NCBI RefSeq assembly: GCF_019972155.1
Contig: NZ_BOVL01000019.1
Coordinates: forward strand, 413,877 to 477,876
DNA: 64,000 bases
Origin: Bradyrhizobium sp. RD5-C2
GTDB taxonomy: Bacteria > Pseudomonadota > Alphaproteobacteria > Rhizobiales > Xanthobacteraceae
Reading direction: 5' to 3'
The notes under the pieces are model-generated. The model searched no databases, was not told the origin of the DNA, and saw nothing but the letters and a program-made list of their open reading frames with translations. A program made the position numbers and the translations under genes. Positions within the stretch are counted from its first letter, which is position 1. Every line of letters begins with the position of its first letter. Below are positions 43,849 to 51,972 of the stretch, piece by piece.

Positions 43849-44457
43849 ATGTGTATGCCGCAAATCTCTACAGTGACTGATCGACAGCGATCCTTCGACG
43901 CTGGTGCAGTGCGTCGATACATTGAAATAGTGAGTCAATGTGCACGTGGAACGGCTGGTAAGCTTGTGATTCCAGCAATATTCGATAGTGGACCAGGCGC
44001 AATTGCTCACCACAAGTGCAGTGAGATTGATGGAATTGTCGCTTCAATCATGTCACACGCGAACACACCAGGTGCAAACGTCTATTGCGGTCTGCACCTG
44101 ATGCGCCCCGACTTGCCTCGCGGAAAGAAAGGTAGTGAGGATGACGTTGTCGGGGTGCTTGGCTTGGTCGCTGATATGGACGCAGACACAGGCAAAATTG
44201 GTGAAATGCCGATTGAGCCAAGTTTCGTGATCGAAACATCGCCGGGCAACACGCAGCAAGTGATCATGTTCGATCGACCCATGCATCCGAAGGACGCGAA
44301 GCCTTTGGCAAGGGCGTTACAAAGAGCGACCGGAGCGGATTTCGGAACCGCTGACATTTCCCACATCTGGCGAATTCCCGGCACGCTCAATTGGCCAACT
44401 CAGGCAAAGATCAAGCGCGGGCGATCAGCCCAACCATTCCTTGTAAGCTTGCGGTGA
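43849..44457 (+). CDS. RepB-type DNA primase domain protein
   Basis: 202 residues. The sequence VVGVLGLVADMDADTGKIGEMPIEPSFVIETSPGNTQQVIMFDRPM..DAKPLARALQRATGADFGTADISHIWRIPGTLNWP fits the RepB_primase/AEP fold used by plasmids and satellites: acidic D-x-D (DMDAD) metal ligands and the HIWR-like basic motif. It probably primes replication of the excised element with the RepA-like ATPase downstream. The ATG at 43849 or 43855 could both be used; no strong RBS. Confidence 0.78.
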   Translation: MCMPQISTVTDRQRSFDAGAVRRYIEIVSQCARGTAGKLVIPAIFDSGPGAIAHHKCSEIDGIVASIMSHANTPGANVYCGLHLMRPDLPRGKKGSEDDVVGVLGLVADMDADTGKIGEMPIEPSFVIETSPGNTQQVIMFDRPMHPKDAKPLARALQRATGADFGTADISHIWRIPGTLNWPTQAKIKRGRSAQPFLVSLR

Positions 44458-44463
44458 GATCCA

Positions 44464-46053
44464 ATGAAAACATACGACCAAGCAGCGCTTTCGCGCGTGC
44501 TTACGCGCTACCTAGAGGCGCCCGCCGAGAGCGATCGTCAGGCGCTCGAACATAATACATCACTGCTTTTAGCTCGTTTGAGCGAGCTTGGTCGCCGGGC
44601 GCTTGAAGACGACGGCGGTGAGGACCGGTCCCGTCACGTAGCGCGGGTTATCGAGCGTCTCCACTTCGAGGGCTTTGGGGAAGACGAAGCCATCGCCGTG
44701 ATCCGAGAACGCGGTGGATCGTGGAAGGAGCGCTACAAAAATGACGCCGCACTTACCAAGGATCTAAGGCGAATCTGGTCAAAGTACGCCGTGCCGAAGG
44801 AAGAGGAGCAGCGAGCCAATGCAGTTTCGACAGAAGCATTCCTCAATGGTCAGCGGCCTCCGGTGTCTGAGCCGCTTATTAAGGCCACGCCTTTCCAGCC
44901 TATGGACGCTGCCTTAATACCCCGACGGCAGACCTTATATGCGGGTCACTTTAACAGGCAGTTCTTTTCGGCCACGTTTGGAATCGGTGGTGGCGGAAAG
45001 TCTAGCTTGGTCCTGGTGGAAGCCGTCGCATTGGCGACAGGTCTGCCGCTGCTGGGCCATGAGCCGAGCAAGCCATTGAAGGTGTGGTACTTCAACCTCG
45101 AAGACCCACCAGAAGAACTGCAACGTCGTGTGACCGCGATCGCAATTCATTACGGCGTCAATACGGAGCTTCTGGCCAAGAACCTGTTCGTTGACTCCGG
45201 GCGATTGCAGGAGCTTGTCTTATTGAGACAACAGGGGCGTGACTCGATCGTCGCAGAGGCGTTGATCCAGGCGCTGATCAGCGAGCTTGAAAAGCGAAGT
45301 ATCGATGTGTTCATTCTTGATCCGCTTGTATCGGCGCATCAAGTGGATGAGAACGATAACAGCAAGATCCAGCAATTCGCGAATCAGTTGGCGAGGATAG
45401 CGAATGACGGAAACGTTGCTGTTGAAGGGGTGCACCACGTCAACAAGTCAGCTGGTGACGGCAAGAACGAGGTGACGGCTGACTCAGGACGAGGCGCTGG
45501 TGCTTTGAAAGACAAGGCAAGGTCAGTTCGCGCAATCAACACGATGAGCGAAAAGGAGGCGGAGAAGGCAGGTATCGACAACAACGATCGCTTCTCCTAC
45601 TTTCGCGTTACGAGTGCTAAATCCAATATGGGACGGCGTTCGGGTCGGTCTGACTGGTATCGGATCGTGTCGGTTGATCTTGGCAACGGGACGAAATGGA
45701 CACCAGGCGATAGCGTCGGTGTGGTCGAACGTTGGCAATGGCCATCAGACACGTTTTCTATCGACGAAATCACTCCTGAACATCTTGCGGAGATCAAGCG
45801 GCGCATCGGCCAAAGTCCCCACGGCGAGAACGCTCAATTTAAGGATTGGGCCGGGCGGGTCTTTGGGGAGGTTCTCGGATTGAACGCCGAGAAAGACAAG
45901 CGCAAAATTGCGCGAACGATGAAGGCTCTGACAAGCCAGGGTCACTTCGCCATTGTGCACCGAAGGGCAGACAACGGGCGGGCGCGACCGATGTTCGAAG
46001 TTGCATCTGATCCACACCACCAAGTGGGTGGGGTAGTGGGTGGTGTCTCATAG
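44464..46053 (+). CDS. RepA-like AAA ATPase/helicase
   Basis: 529 residues. The central RecA-like core (about 150-345) has the Walker A FGIGGGGKSSLVLVEAVAL, Walker B IDVFILDPLVSAH and the sensor region VEGVHHVNKSAG. This is the hexameric RepA/AAA_25 family found in IncQ-type plasmids, satellites and integrative elements. The N-terminal 130 residues are a helical domain and the C-terminus probably a winged helix (AQFKDWAGRVFGEVLGL). Six bases after the primase gene. It ends in VGGVVGGVS, encoded by G/T-rich sequence that runs into a hairpin. Confidence 0.83.
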   Translation: MKTYDQAALSRVLTRYLEAPAESDRQALEHNTSLLLARLSELGRRALEDDGGEDRSRHVARVIERLHFEGFGEDEAIAVIRERGGSWKERYKNDAALTKDLRRIWSKYAVPKEEEQRANAVSTEAFLNGQRPPVSEPLIKATPFQPMDAALIPRRQTLYAGHFNRQFFSATFGIGGGGKSSLVLVEAVALATGLPLLGHEPSKPLKVWYFNLEDPPEELQRRVTAIAIHYGVNTELLAKNLFVDSGRLQELVLLRQQGRDSIVAEALIQALISELEKRSIDVFILDPLVSAHQVDENDNSKIQQFANQLARIANDGNVAVEGVHHVNKSAGDGKNEVTADSGRGAGALKDKARSVRAINTMSEKEAEKAGIDNNDRFSYFRVTSAKSNMGRRSGRSDWYRIVSVDLGNGTKWTPGDSVGVVERWQWPSDTFSIDEITPEHLAEIKRRIGQSPHGENAQFKDWAGRVFGEVLGLNAEKDKRKIARTMKALTSQGHFAIVHRRADNGRARPMFEVASDPHHQVGGVVGGVS

Positions 46054-46073
46054 CCCACCCAGACACCCCACCA

Positions 46074-46095
46074 CCGCCTTATCCCTATAAGGCGG
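46074..46095. other. Structured intergenic palindrome after the RepA-like gene
   Basis: CCGCCTTAT-CCCT-ATAAGGCGG is a perfect 9-bp stem with a 4-base loop; flanking CACCACC / GGTGGTG can extend it. Just before it GGTGTCT / AGACACC (46042-46067) can form another stem. Possible terminator or replication-origin structure. Confidence 0.55.
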
Positions 46096-46203
46096 ATGGT
46101 GGTGGTGTGGTGGAATTCTGCCAAGCAGTGTCAAGCAACAACCCTGTGGCCGCGCAGCGTCGCGCGTCCACGCGACCTCAATTATCCGGCGTCATAGGTA
46201 AAA

Positions 46204-46776
46204 ATGATCAAAGTACCCGACATCTACGAATATAGCGGCGGACTTCGGGCTAAAGCCGAGCGGCAGCAAGAGATTGCCTCGCAAAGGGCGGCAGCAGAGC
46301 AGAAGGCTATTGAACTTCAAAATAGGCTGGCATCCGGACTCAGCAAAGAAGATCGTGATGCCAATGCTGCGCGAGCCTTGCGGGGCGAGTCCATCCCAGA
46401 CATTGAAGCGGGACTGAAAGCGGCGATACGCGACCTGCGAGCACTCCAAGATGCTGAGGCTATTCATGCTCGGCAACTTGACGATCTGAGGCTAGAGGAA
46501 GGCCGAAGGCTGTGTGACGATTTCCGTCCGCATTCCGAGAAATATTCGGCAGAGATTGCCGTAGCACTTTACGACGCTCTGGAAGCTTGGACCAAATTGT
46601 TCGCGATAAAGCGAGGCTTCCTCAACCAAGGGCTTGGCCTCTACGGGCTGTGCGAGATAGACCCGCAAGAGCTTCTCGGTGTCCCCACGGATCGAAGCAG
46701 TACACTCGCAGACTTTATGCGCCGTTGCGTACATAAGGGTTATATCAAGAAACTGCCGGAGGGCCTTCGCAAATGA
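46204..46776 (+). CDS. Hypothetical coiled-coil protein
   Basis: 190 residues. The first ~120 residues are strongly charged and helical (LRAKAERQQEIASQRAAAEQKAIELQNRL ... LRALQDAEAIHARQLDDLRLEEGRRL), likely a coiled coil; a more globular C-terminus follows. No recognisable domain. The stop overlaps the prohead protease start as ATGA, so the two proteins are translationally coupled and may interact; a scaffold-like role would be a guess. Confidence 0.7.
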   Translation: MIKVPDIYEYSGGLRAKAERQQEIASQRAAAEQKAIELQNRLASGLSKEDRDANAARALRGESIPDIEAGLKAAIRDLRALQDAEAIHARQLDDLRLEEGRRLCDDFRPHSEKYSAEIAVALYDALEAWTKLFAIKRGFLNQGLGLYGLCEIDPQELLGVPTDRSSTLADFMRRCVHKGYIKKLPEGLRK

Positions 46777-47441
46777 ATCCTCGCGACTACGAGACCGCCG
46801 CGAAGAATCCGTTCGGACTTGAATATGGTGGGGGCGGCTTCATCAGTCAAATCGATGGTCGATCGGTCGTGCCTGCCGTCAAGCTCGAACGAGCAGACGA
46901 TGGAAAAGTGTTGCAAGGGTACGCCTGCTTCTACAACAAAGCGGCGATAATCGCTGACGGCACGGTCAAAGTCATTCGGCCAGGGGCATTCGACCACTGC
47001 CTATCCAACCGACGCAAAGTGGATTTCTGGTTAGATCATTCCTCATTGCTGTGCGTAGGCAGCACACGCACCGGTTTGGAACTCCACACCGACAATAGGG
47101 GGTTGGCCTTCCGCTTCAAGTTTCCTGACACGGCGCTGGGCCAACATGCCCGTCAATTGGCCGACGACAAGGAATATACAGCCATGTCAGTAGGCTGTTC
47201 CTTCAAGGACTATACGGTTGAAGAAATGGAGGGTTTGAACGTCACCATCATAAGAAAGGCGGACCTGGAAGAAATATCCTTCGTACGACGCGGCGCGATT
47301 GAAGCGGCCTTTGGAGTCTTGGTCGAGCCGCGCGGTCCATTAGCGCACGTATTGGATACCGAAATGGCAAATCAAGGTGCATTCACAGCAGTCATTCGGG
47401 CGCTTCAAAAGGTGCAAGAAAGTCTAAAGAACGGAAGGTAG
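46773..47441 (+). CDS. HK97-family prohead protease (S78)
   Basis: 222 residues. Matches the caudovirus prohead protease: VLQGYACFYNKAAIIADGTVKVIRPGAFDHCL, FWLDHSSLLCVGSTRTG (catalytic His), LPDTALGQ-like FPDTALGQHARQL, and YTAMSVGCSF with the catalytic Ser, then LEEISFVRRGAIEA. In phages this enzyme cleaves the capsid scaffold; here no capsid or portal gene is adjacent. A strong terminator follows. It may be a relic, or it may remodel a helper phage's capsid. Confidence 0.87.
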   Translation: MNPRDYETAAKNPFGLEYGGGGFISQIDGRSVVPAVKLERADDGKVLQGYACFYNKAAIIADGTVKVIRPGAFDHCLSNRRKVDFWLDHSSLLCVGSTRTGLELHTDNRGLAFRFKFPDTALGQHARQLADDKEYTAMSVGCSFKDYTVEEMEGLNVTIIRKADLEEISFVRRGAIEAAFGVLVEPRGPLAHVLDTEMANQGAFTAVIRALQKVQESLKNGR

Positions 47442-47508
47442 GCCGCCGGTTTCATCTTCGGTTGCCGGGCGGCTAGCACGCGTAGCATCCCGATGCGCAG
47501 TGCGGCGG

Positions 47509-47540
47509 CACGGTCGGCAGGGCGATGGCTGCCGACCGTG
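47509..47540 (+). terminator. Terminator after the prohead protease
   Basis: CACGGTCGGCAG / CTGCCGACCGTG, a perfect 12-bp stem with an 8-base loop followed by TTTGCTT. It closes the presumed replication/protease transcript about 70 bp after the stop. Confidence 0.85.
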
Positions 47541-47708
47541 TTTGCTTGCGGCAGCTCGTTACAGGCTGGCCCCGTATATAGTGCGCGGCGGTGATGACGG
47601 CTCTCCGTCACCCCCAATCGAATTCTCACCGTGAGTTGCCTTTTCCACATCGTTTCAGCTACATTTGTAGGCGTACAGGCGCTATTAGAAAATCAGAATT
47701 GTTTTCCC

Positions 47709-48866
47709 ATGGAACGGCGGGTAGGGCTTCGGCTCAACAACTTTCCCAAGACGCCTAACTCATTGCGAAGAAACCCGGTGATAGACGCTCCGGTTGATGA
47801 GATCACCATCAATCTGACCGATCTTTATTTTCACTATTACAGGGATCAGCATGGCAGGAATCCGCCTAAGCCGGACCCCGCCCTTTTCGAACATCTTCAA
47901 TATCTCACACCGACAAGCGACTTTCGCATACTCGGCGACGGGCTAGGTGTCTCAACGCATTCGCGTCGCATCCTTTCCAGCCAACTGGGCCAAGCCTTCT
48001 GTAGGCAGTTTCTCCATGATCACCTCAACATCACATATTTTGCGCATATTGATCGCGTTTTAAATCGCACGCTTAAGCCTGGTTTTGGCGATATGTTGAT
48101 CAAGCGCTGTGATGTCGGCCTTTTACCTGACTTCTTTTGTGCTGAAGCGGTTGACAGGATATTCTTGGCTGAGGCCAAGGCGCGCCATGAAGCCGTGAAC
48201 TTCGGAAACAGGGCTTTTAAAAGTTGGCGCGATCAATTTGGAACAGTCGTCGTAGAACGCCCGAAGGGAACGCCTCTAAGCGTTAAGGGCTACATCGTTG
48301 CGATAAGATTCGCGACAGAAGCCATGCCTTACACAAAGTCTAGCTTGTATGCAGAAGATCCGAAAACCCCAGGCGAAATCGATTTGCATGGGGAACGCGG
48401 CCTGCCTTTAGGCAGGGCGGTGATTTCGCTGCACTACGCCGAGTTAGTCGAGAAGCTAAATCAACCGTTACTCGCTGAAGCCCTAGAGAATGGGTTTGTC
48501 GTACCAGCCGAGGTCCCTATCAGGGCGGCAGTATGGCAATTGTTGATAGGGCCACTTGCTGGAAAGCGATTTGTTGGTGGGTACTATTCTTCCGACAGCG
48601 GCGCGCGCGCTTATTTGGATGGTAATGGCAAGGTCGGCTTTATGTTTTCGGACCCCTTTCGGCTGGATATCCGCCACGCCACCTTTGTGGGAGTTGAGGA
48701 GGGCATCTTTGGCCAAGTCGTGGCATTTGCGCGTGGTGCACCCGTTCAAGAGATAGGGCAGCTTCAGGGAGTTCAATTCGCTTCTAACGCCATAAGCATA
48801 CTGCGAGATGGTTCGGTAATTGGTCCGGTAGAATTCTTCTCGCCAATCGCAGTTCGAAATTTCTAG
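47709..48866 (+). CDS. Hypothetical protein with PD-(D/E)xK-like motif
   Basis: 385 residues from ATG 47709; a GTG at 47631 is also in frame, and neither has a good RBS. In the middle, VGLLPDFFCAEAVDRIFLAEAKARHEA has the spacing of a PD-(D/E)xK nuclease core (Asp, then E-x-K on the next strand). Elsewhere no domain is recognised; the C-terminal part is a beta-rich region (GYYSSDSGARAYLDGNGKVGFMF). It sits alone between two terminator/convergent boundaries. Function unknown; a defence or DNA-processing role is possible. Confidence 0.6.
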   Translation: MERRVGLRLNNFPKTPNSLRRNPVIDAPVDEITINLTDLYFHYYRDQHGRNPPKPDPALFEHLQYLTPTSDFRILGDGLGVSTHSRRILSSQLGQAFCRQFLHDHLNITYFAHIDRVLNRTLKPGFGDMLIKRCDVGLLPDFFCAEAVDRIFLAEAKARHEAVNFGNRAFKSWRDQFGTVVVERPKGTPLSVKGYIVAIRFATEAMPYTKSSLYAEDPKTPGEIDLHGERGLPLGRAVISLHYAELVEKLNQPLLAEALENGFVVPAEVPIRAAVWQLLIGPLAGKRFVGGYYSSDSGARAYLDGNGKVGFMFSDPFRLDIRHATFVGVEEGIFGQVVAFARGAPVQEIGQLQGVQFASNAISILRDGSVIGPVEFFSPIAVRNF

Positions 48867-49091
48867 TCGTTAATTCCTGCGCATGTTGTCTTCTTCGGAT
48901 CACGGCATGCGAGACCAGCGTTCTGGTCCCTTCCCCGACGTTGGTACGGTGCTTAATCGATCGGAGGAACTTTTCATGAAGGCAGGTCAGCCTTGTTGGA
49001 AGCCATACGACGCCATTAGCATCCGATTATCCAGGCTGCCGTTTGGCAGAAGCCACCGGTCGTGCTCTCAATACGCATGAGTCAGGGGTGG
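48867..49091. other. Gap between convergent genes
   Basis: No gene supported. No clear hairpin was found by eye; it simply separates the PD-(D/E)xK-like gene from the convergent DUF3800 gene. Confidence 0.4.
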
Positions 49092-49937
49092 CTAGCTCTC
49101 CCTCCACTTACCGTCACGCCGGTCGTCCTCGCTACAGAGAACTTCATATGTCCATATCGGGCATCTGAACGTCGTCGCTTCGCCCAGGGCCGTCAGCGAC
49201 TTCCGTTCATCATCGTAAGACCGTCCAGTGCGCTCCATCCAGGATTCGTATTCGTACCAAATATCCATGTTCGAGCGGGCGTTAGAAAGGTCTACCTCAG
49301 AGAAAAAGGGCTCTAACAGATCGTACTTCTTTCGTGCCTCCCAAGCCGCGAAGTCGGCTGCTTGCAGTGGTTGCAGATTCTTGGCGCTAAGTTCACCCTT
49401 GACCGAAGTAATAGTCGAAAGATCGCGTCTGCCAATCATTCTGGGGCTAGTTCGGAGATACTCCTTGGCCAGTGCAATTTTGCTTTCTGGCTTTTCGATA
49501 CGATCCAACCAAGCCTCAATGGTTTTGCCCTCGAAGTAATGCTGCATCAGCACGTCGCAGGTGAAGATCGCCAAGGGAATGGCCTGCAATCGTCTTCCTC
49601 TGGCCTTGTTAAACCTCTCCAGAGGCTCTTTCGGCACGACGCAGCCAATCGCAGCGAATTCCTTTAGGGACCAGCACCTATTCAGAGCCGTGGCCAAGTC
49701 CCTGAACAGCGCCTCGGATTTGTCCTTGTTTTCGACGCCGAAGAATTTGTGCATTGGGCTGCTAGGCTTGGAAATCTCCTTCATGTGGAAGTAGCTGATT
49801 TGGTTTCGGGCGAGCGCACTTTTCCATTCGATTTCGAATGCACTCCAAAGCCGCTCTGCGCCAACATATCCTGCCACCGAAAGCGCCGGAAGATCGCTTT
49901 GACCGCTATCGTCGAAGTAACCTCTGAGTACGGCCAT
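49092..49937 (-). CDS. DUF3800 family protein
   Basis: 281 residues. The family hallmark Y-x-D-(D/E)-(S/A)-G is at the N-terminus (LRGYFDDSGQSD) and a further conserved acidic region, PLQAADFAAWEARKKY, is at the C-terminal third, giving an RNase H-like metal centre. DUF3800 genes are common cargo of mobile elements and some are suspected of antiphage activity; none is firmly characterised in this lineage. The true start is taken at MAVLRGYF; the frame is open for 174 further codons upstream but these are non-coding in character. Confidence 0.78.
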   Translation of the reverse strand: MAVLRGYFDDSGQSDLPALSVAGYVGAERLWSAFEIEWKSALARNQISYFHMKEISKPSSPMHKFFGVENKDKSEALFRDLATALNRCWSLKEFAAIGCVVPKEPLERFNKARGRRLQAIPLAIFTCDVLMQHYFEGKTIEAWLDRIEKPESKIALAKEYLRTSPRMIGRRDLSTITSVKGELSAKNLQPLQAADFAAWEARKKYDLLEPFFSEVDLSNARSNMDIWYEYESWMERTGRSYDDERKSLTALGEATTFRCPIWTYEVLCSEDDRRDGKWRES

Positions 49938-50163
49938 GTATCGGGTCCGTTGATTGACTGCTCGAAATCTGAACGACCGCCTGAATCTCAAGCACGCGGC
50001 CTTTCGTGCTGGGTTCTGGTCGCGAAATCGCGACGGTTCGCTTGTTGAAGCCTCCGGGCACTTGGCTGCGGCACTTCGCCGGAGGATCATACTCAATGTT
50101 AAGGGACAAGGCACACATTGCGCGGGTAGATAACGCGAACGATTTCTGACGAAAACGGAAGTG

Positions 50164-50697
50164 ATGAAAAACCTTGTGCTAGCTATCGCTCTTGTTGTTC
50201 CCACAATTGCGTTCGCAGAAGATGACGACGAGAAAGTACCCCCGACTATAACCTGTGACCAGTTCCGCGAGAGGTTCACTGATGCATTGATTGGCAACGG
50301 GGAGGGAGTTTCGCTAGCATCGTTGTTCACCGGGGCAAAACGGCAGAAATTCGATGTACCTGGCATCCAGGCCGCGATCGGCTGTACCGCCGACGGGATG
50401 TTTGAGGGATTTGGAGCTTCGTTGTTGGAAGCGGATGACGGGAGCGTCAAACGGTACACCCGGTTTTCCGGTGCAGCGGTGAGAGCGATTGAACCACGCT
50501 TTGACCATGCCGAAGCAATTCAGGTTGTGGTTGACCTTACGCGACAGGCGCTAGAAGACGCTCGCAATACCGAGCGGAAGTCCGGCTGGCTACAGGGATC
50601 CGCCGAAAAGAAGTTCGGATCCTACGTGGTTGACTACCGGATGAATAACTCTCTCGTCAGTACTCATATCGACCTTAGATACAAGAACGCCGAGTAG
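50164..50697 (+). CDS. Hypothetical exported protein
   Basis: 177 residues. A clear Sec signal peptide, MKNLVLAIALVVPTIAFA, is cleaved before EDDDEK. The mature part has two Cys (ITCDQF, AIGCTADG) likely to form a disulphide, and a basic C-terminus. No domain is recognised. RBS GGAAG. Diverges from the DUF3800 gene. The long leader region upstream (49938-50160) holds no other gene. Confidence 0.7.
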   Translation: MKNLVLAIALVVPTIAFAEDDDEKVPPTITCDQFRERFTDALIGNGEGVSLASLFTGAKRQKFDVPGIQAAIGCTADGMFEGFGASLLEADDGSVKRYTRFSGAAVRAIEPRFDHAEAIQVVVDLTRQALEDARNTERKSGWLQGSAEKKFGSYVVDYRMNNSLVSTHIDLRYKNAE

Positions 50698-50880
50698 CTT
50701 CCGGAAAATTACTGCTGACCTCGAACCCGCCGGGCTGGGCAACAACGTGCGGCGGTAAGCGGCGGCACTCCGCTGATGCGTGGGGGGGTGGTGAATCTTC
50801 GGCGAAAAAGGGGCTTCGACCGGCCCATATCGAAGTTTGCGTATCCACAAAATGAACAGCTTTTGATCCTTCCGCTCTAC

Positions 50881-51942
50881 TCAACGCTCAATCTTCATCA
50901 ACATCTCATCGATCTTGTCAAACAGAAGACCGTTATAATCCTGCTCAGCGTCCTTCAATTGCAACAACTGGCAAATGTCTTCCACCGACAAGCTCAAGAT
51001 CAGCTTTCCGTGTTCGCGAAGCGCCCCTCTTGCTGCCATGAGAGCGCTCTTGTGGGGGCCCTTGGGCGAGATAATAACAGCGAAGCCGCGTAGCGCTCTT
51101 TGGTAGAGATACTTCTCGGTCGAATAGATTTCGGCCTGCCGGATGAATGAAGAGTAGTTCTTGCACTCAAAGACCACGTATTGGGATTGGAAGCGCTCTC
51201 TAATCATCTTCCATACGTCGTCGTTCGAGGATATTCTCGCTATGAGGTCGAACCGCGATATGCCGGTATCTGTCACCTTTTGCGACGACCAGGACACAAG
51301 ATCTGTTGCGAATATGTATCTAAGCGCGACCTCTACGGCCACTTCGAACTGACGCGAAGTCTTTCTTGAAGCACTTATTCGCTTTAAATTGGTGCAGAAG
51401 CCAGAACCTGCCGATATCTCCGGATCAAATTGTTCAGGGAGTTGCGGTGTTGTCGCTGGTTCTTTTAGAACGTCGATCGTTGGCGGTTGGGTAGTTGATA
51501 GTTGTCCTTCGTCGTTATTGATCAAGGTTTCCCGAAGAAGCTCTTCGAGCTTTGATATTAATCGATAATGTCGTGCAGTGATCGCTCGTAGTGCATCCTG
51601 ATCAAAAATCACAATACTGGGGGCGTCTTTTGTAAGAGCTTGCTTTGCAGTCGCCGGTATTCTTGTGGAAGTTACAAAAACACCCCAGTTGATGTTGTTC
51701 CGACGCCTCGCTTGCTCGATTCTGGCAATTATACGCGACAGCATCTCGGTGGGGAGCGACGACGAGCGGAATAGCTTTATCTCAACTACCGCCGTTGATT
51801 GCGTTGGTCCAAAACTTACCAGTAGATCGGCTTCGTGGATCTGCGCAGACTTGGTGGCGTAACGCCTTACGTCAAAACCTTCGACTTGAAATAGGTCGAT
51901 AACCCAATCTTCGAATTCTAAATATCTATTCTTATGAGGCAT
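50881..51942 (-). CDS. Putative Mrr-like restriction endonuclease with two PD-(D/E)xK-like domains
   Basis: 353 residues. Domain 1 (about 1-110): LEFEDWVIDLFQVEGFDVRRYATKSAQIHEADLLVSFGPTQSTAVVEIKLFRS has the Mrr-type arrangement of an N-terminal helix, Asp (EADLLV) and E-x-K (VEIKL). Domain 2 (about 190-310): TGISRFDLIARI ... SQYVVFECKNYSSFIRQAEIYSTEKYLYQRALRGFAVIISPKG repeats the pattern (Asp, then E-C-K and Gln/Tyr helix). Two nuclease cores in one chain are unusual. It starts 30 bp after the stop of the gene at 51973, with no strong RBS, so it is the second gene of an operon. Likely a DNA-targeting defence protein. Confidence 0.72.
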   Translation of the reverse strand: MPHKNRYLEFEDWVIDLFQVEGFDVRRYATKSAQIHEADLLVSFGPTQSTAVVEIKLFRSSSLPTEMLSRIIARIEQARRRNNINWGVFVTSTRIPATAKQALTKDAPSIVIFDQDALRAITARHYRLISKLEELLRETLINNDEGQLSTTQPPTIDVLKEPATTPQLPEQFDPEISAGSGFCTNLKRISASRKTSRQFEVAVEVALRYIFATDLVSWSSQKVTDTGISRFDLIARISSNDDVWKMIRERFQSQYVVFECKNYSSFIRQAEIYSTEKYLYQRALRGFAVIISPKGPHKSALMAARGALREHGKLILSLSVEDICQLLQLKDAEQDYNGLLFDKIDEMLMKIER

Positions 51943-51972
51943 TGCTGGGCCAATTGTCTAAACGTTTGTTGC

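Noticed and set aside
49938..50459. 174-codon extension of the DUF3800 frame
   Set aside because: Overlaps the exported-protein gene on the other strand and has no family similarity; DUF3800 domains begin right at YFDDSG.
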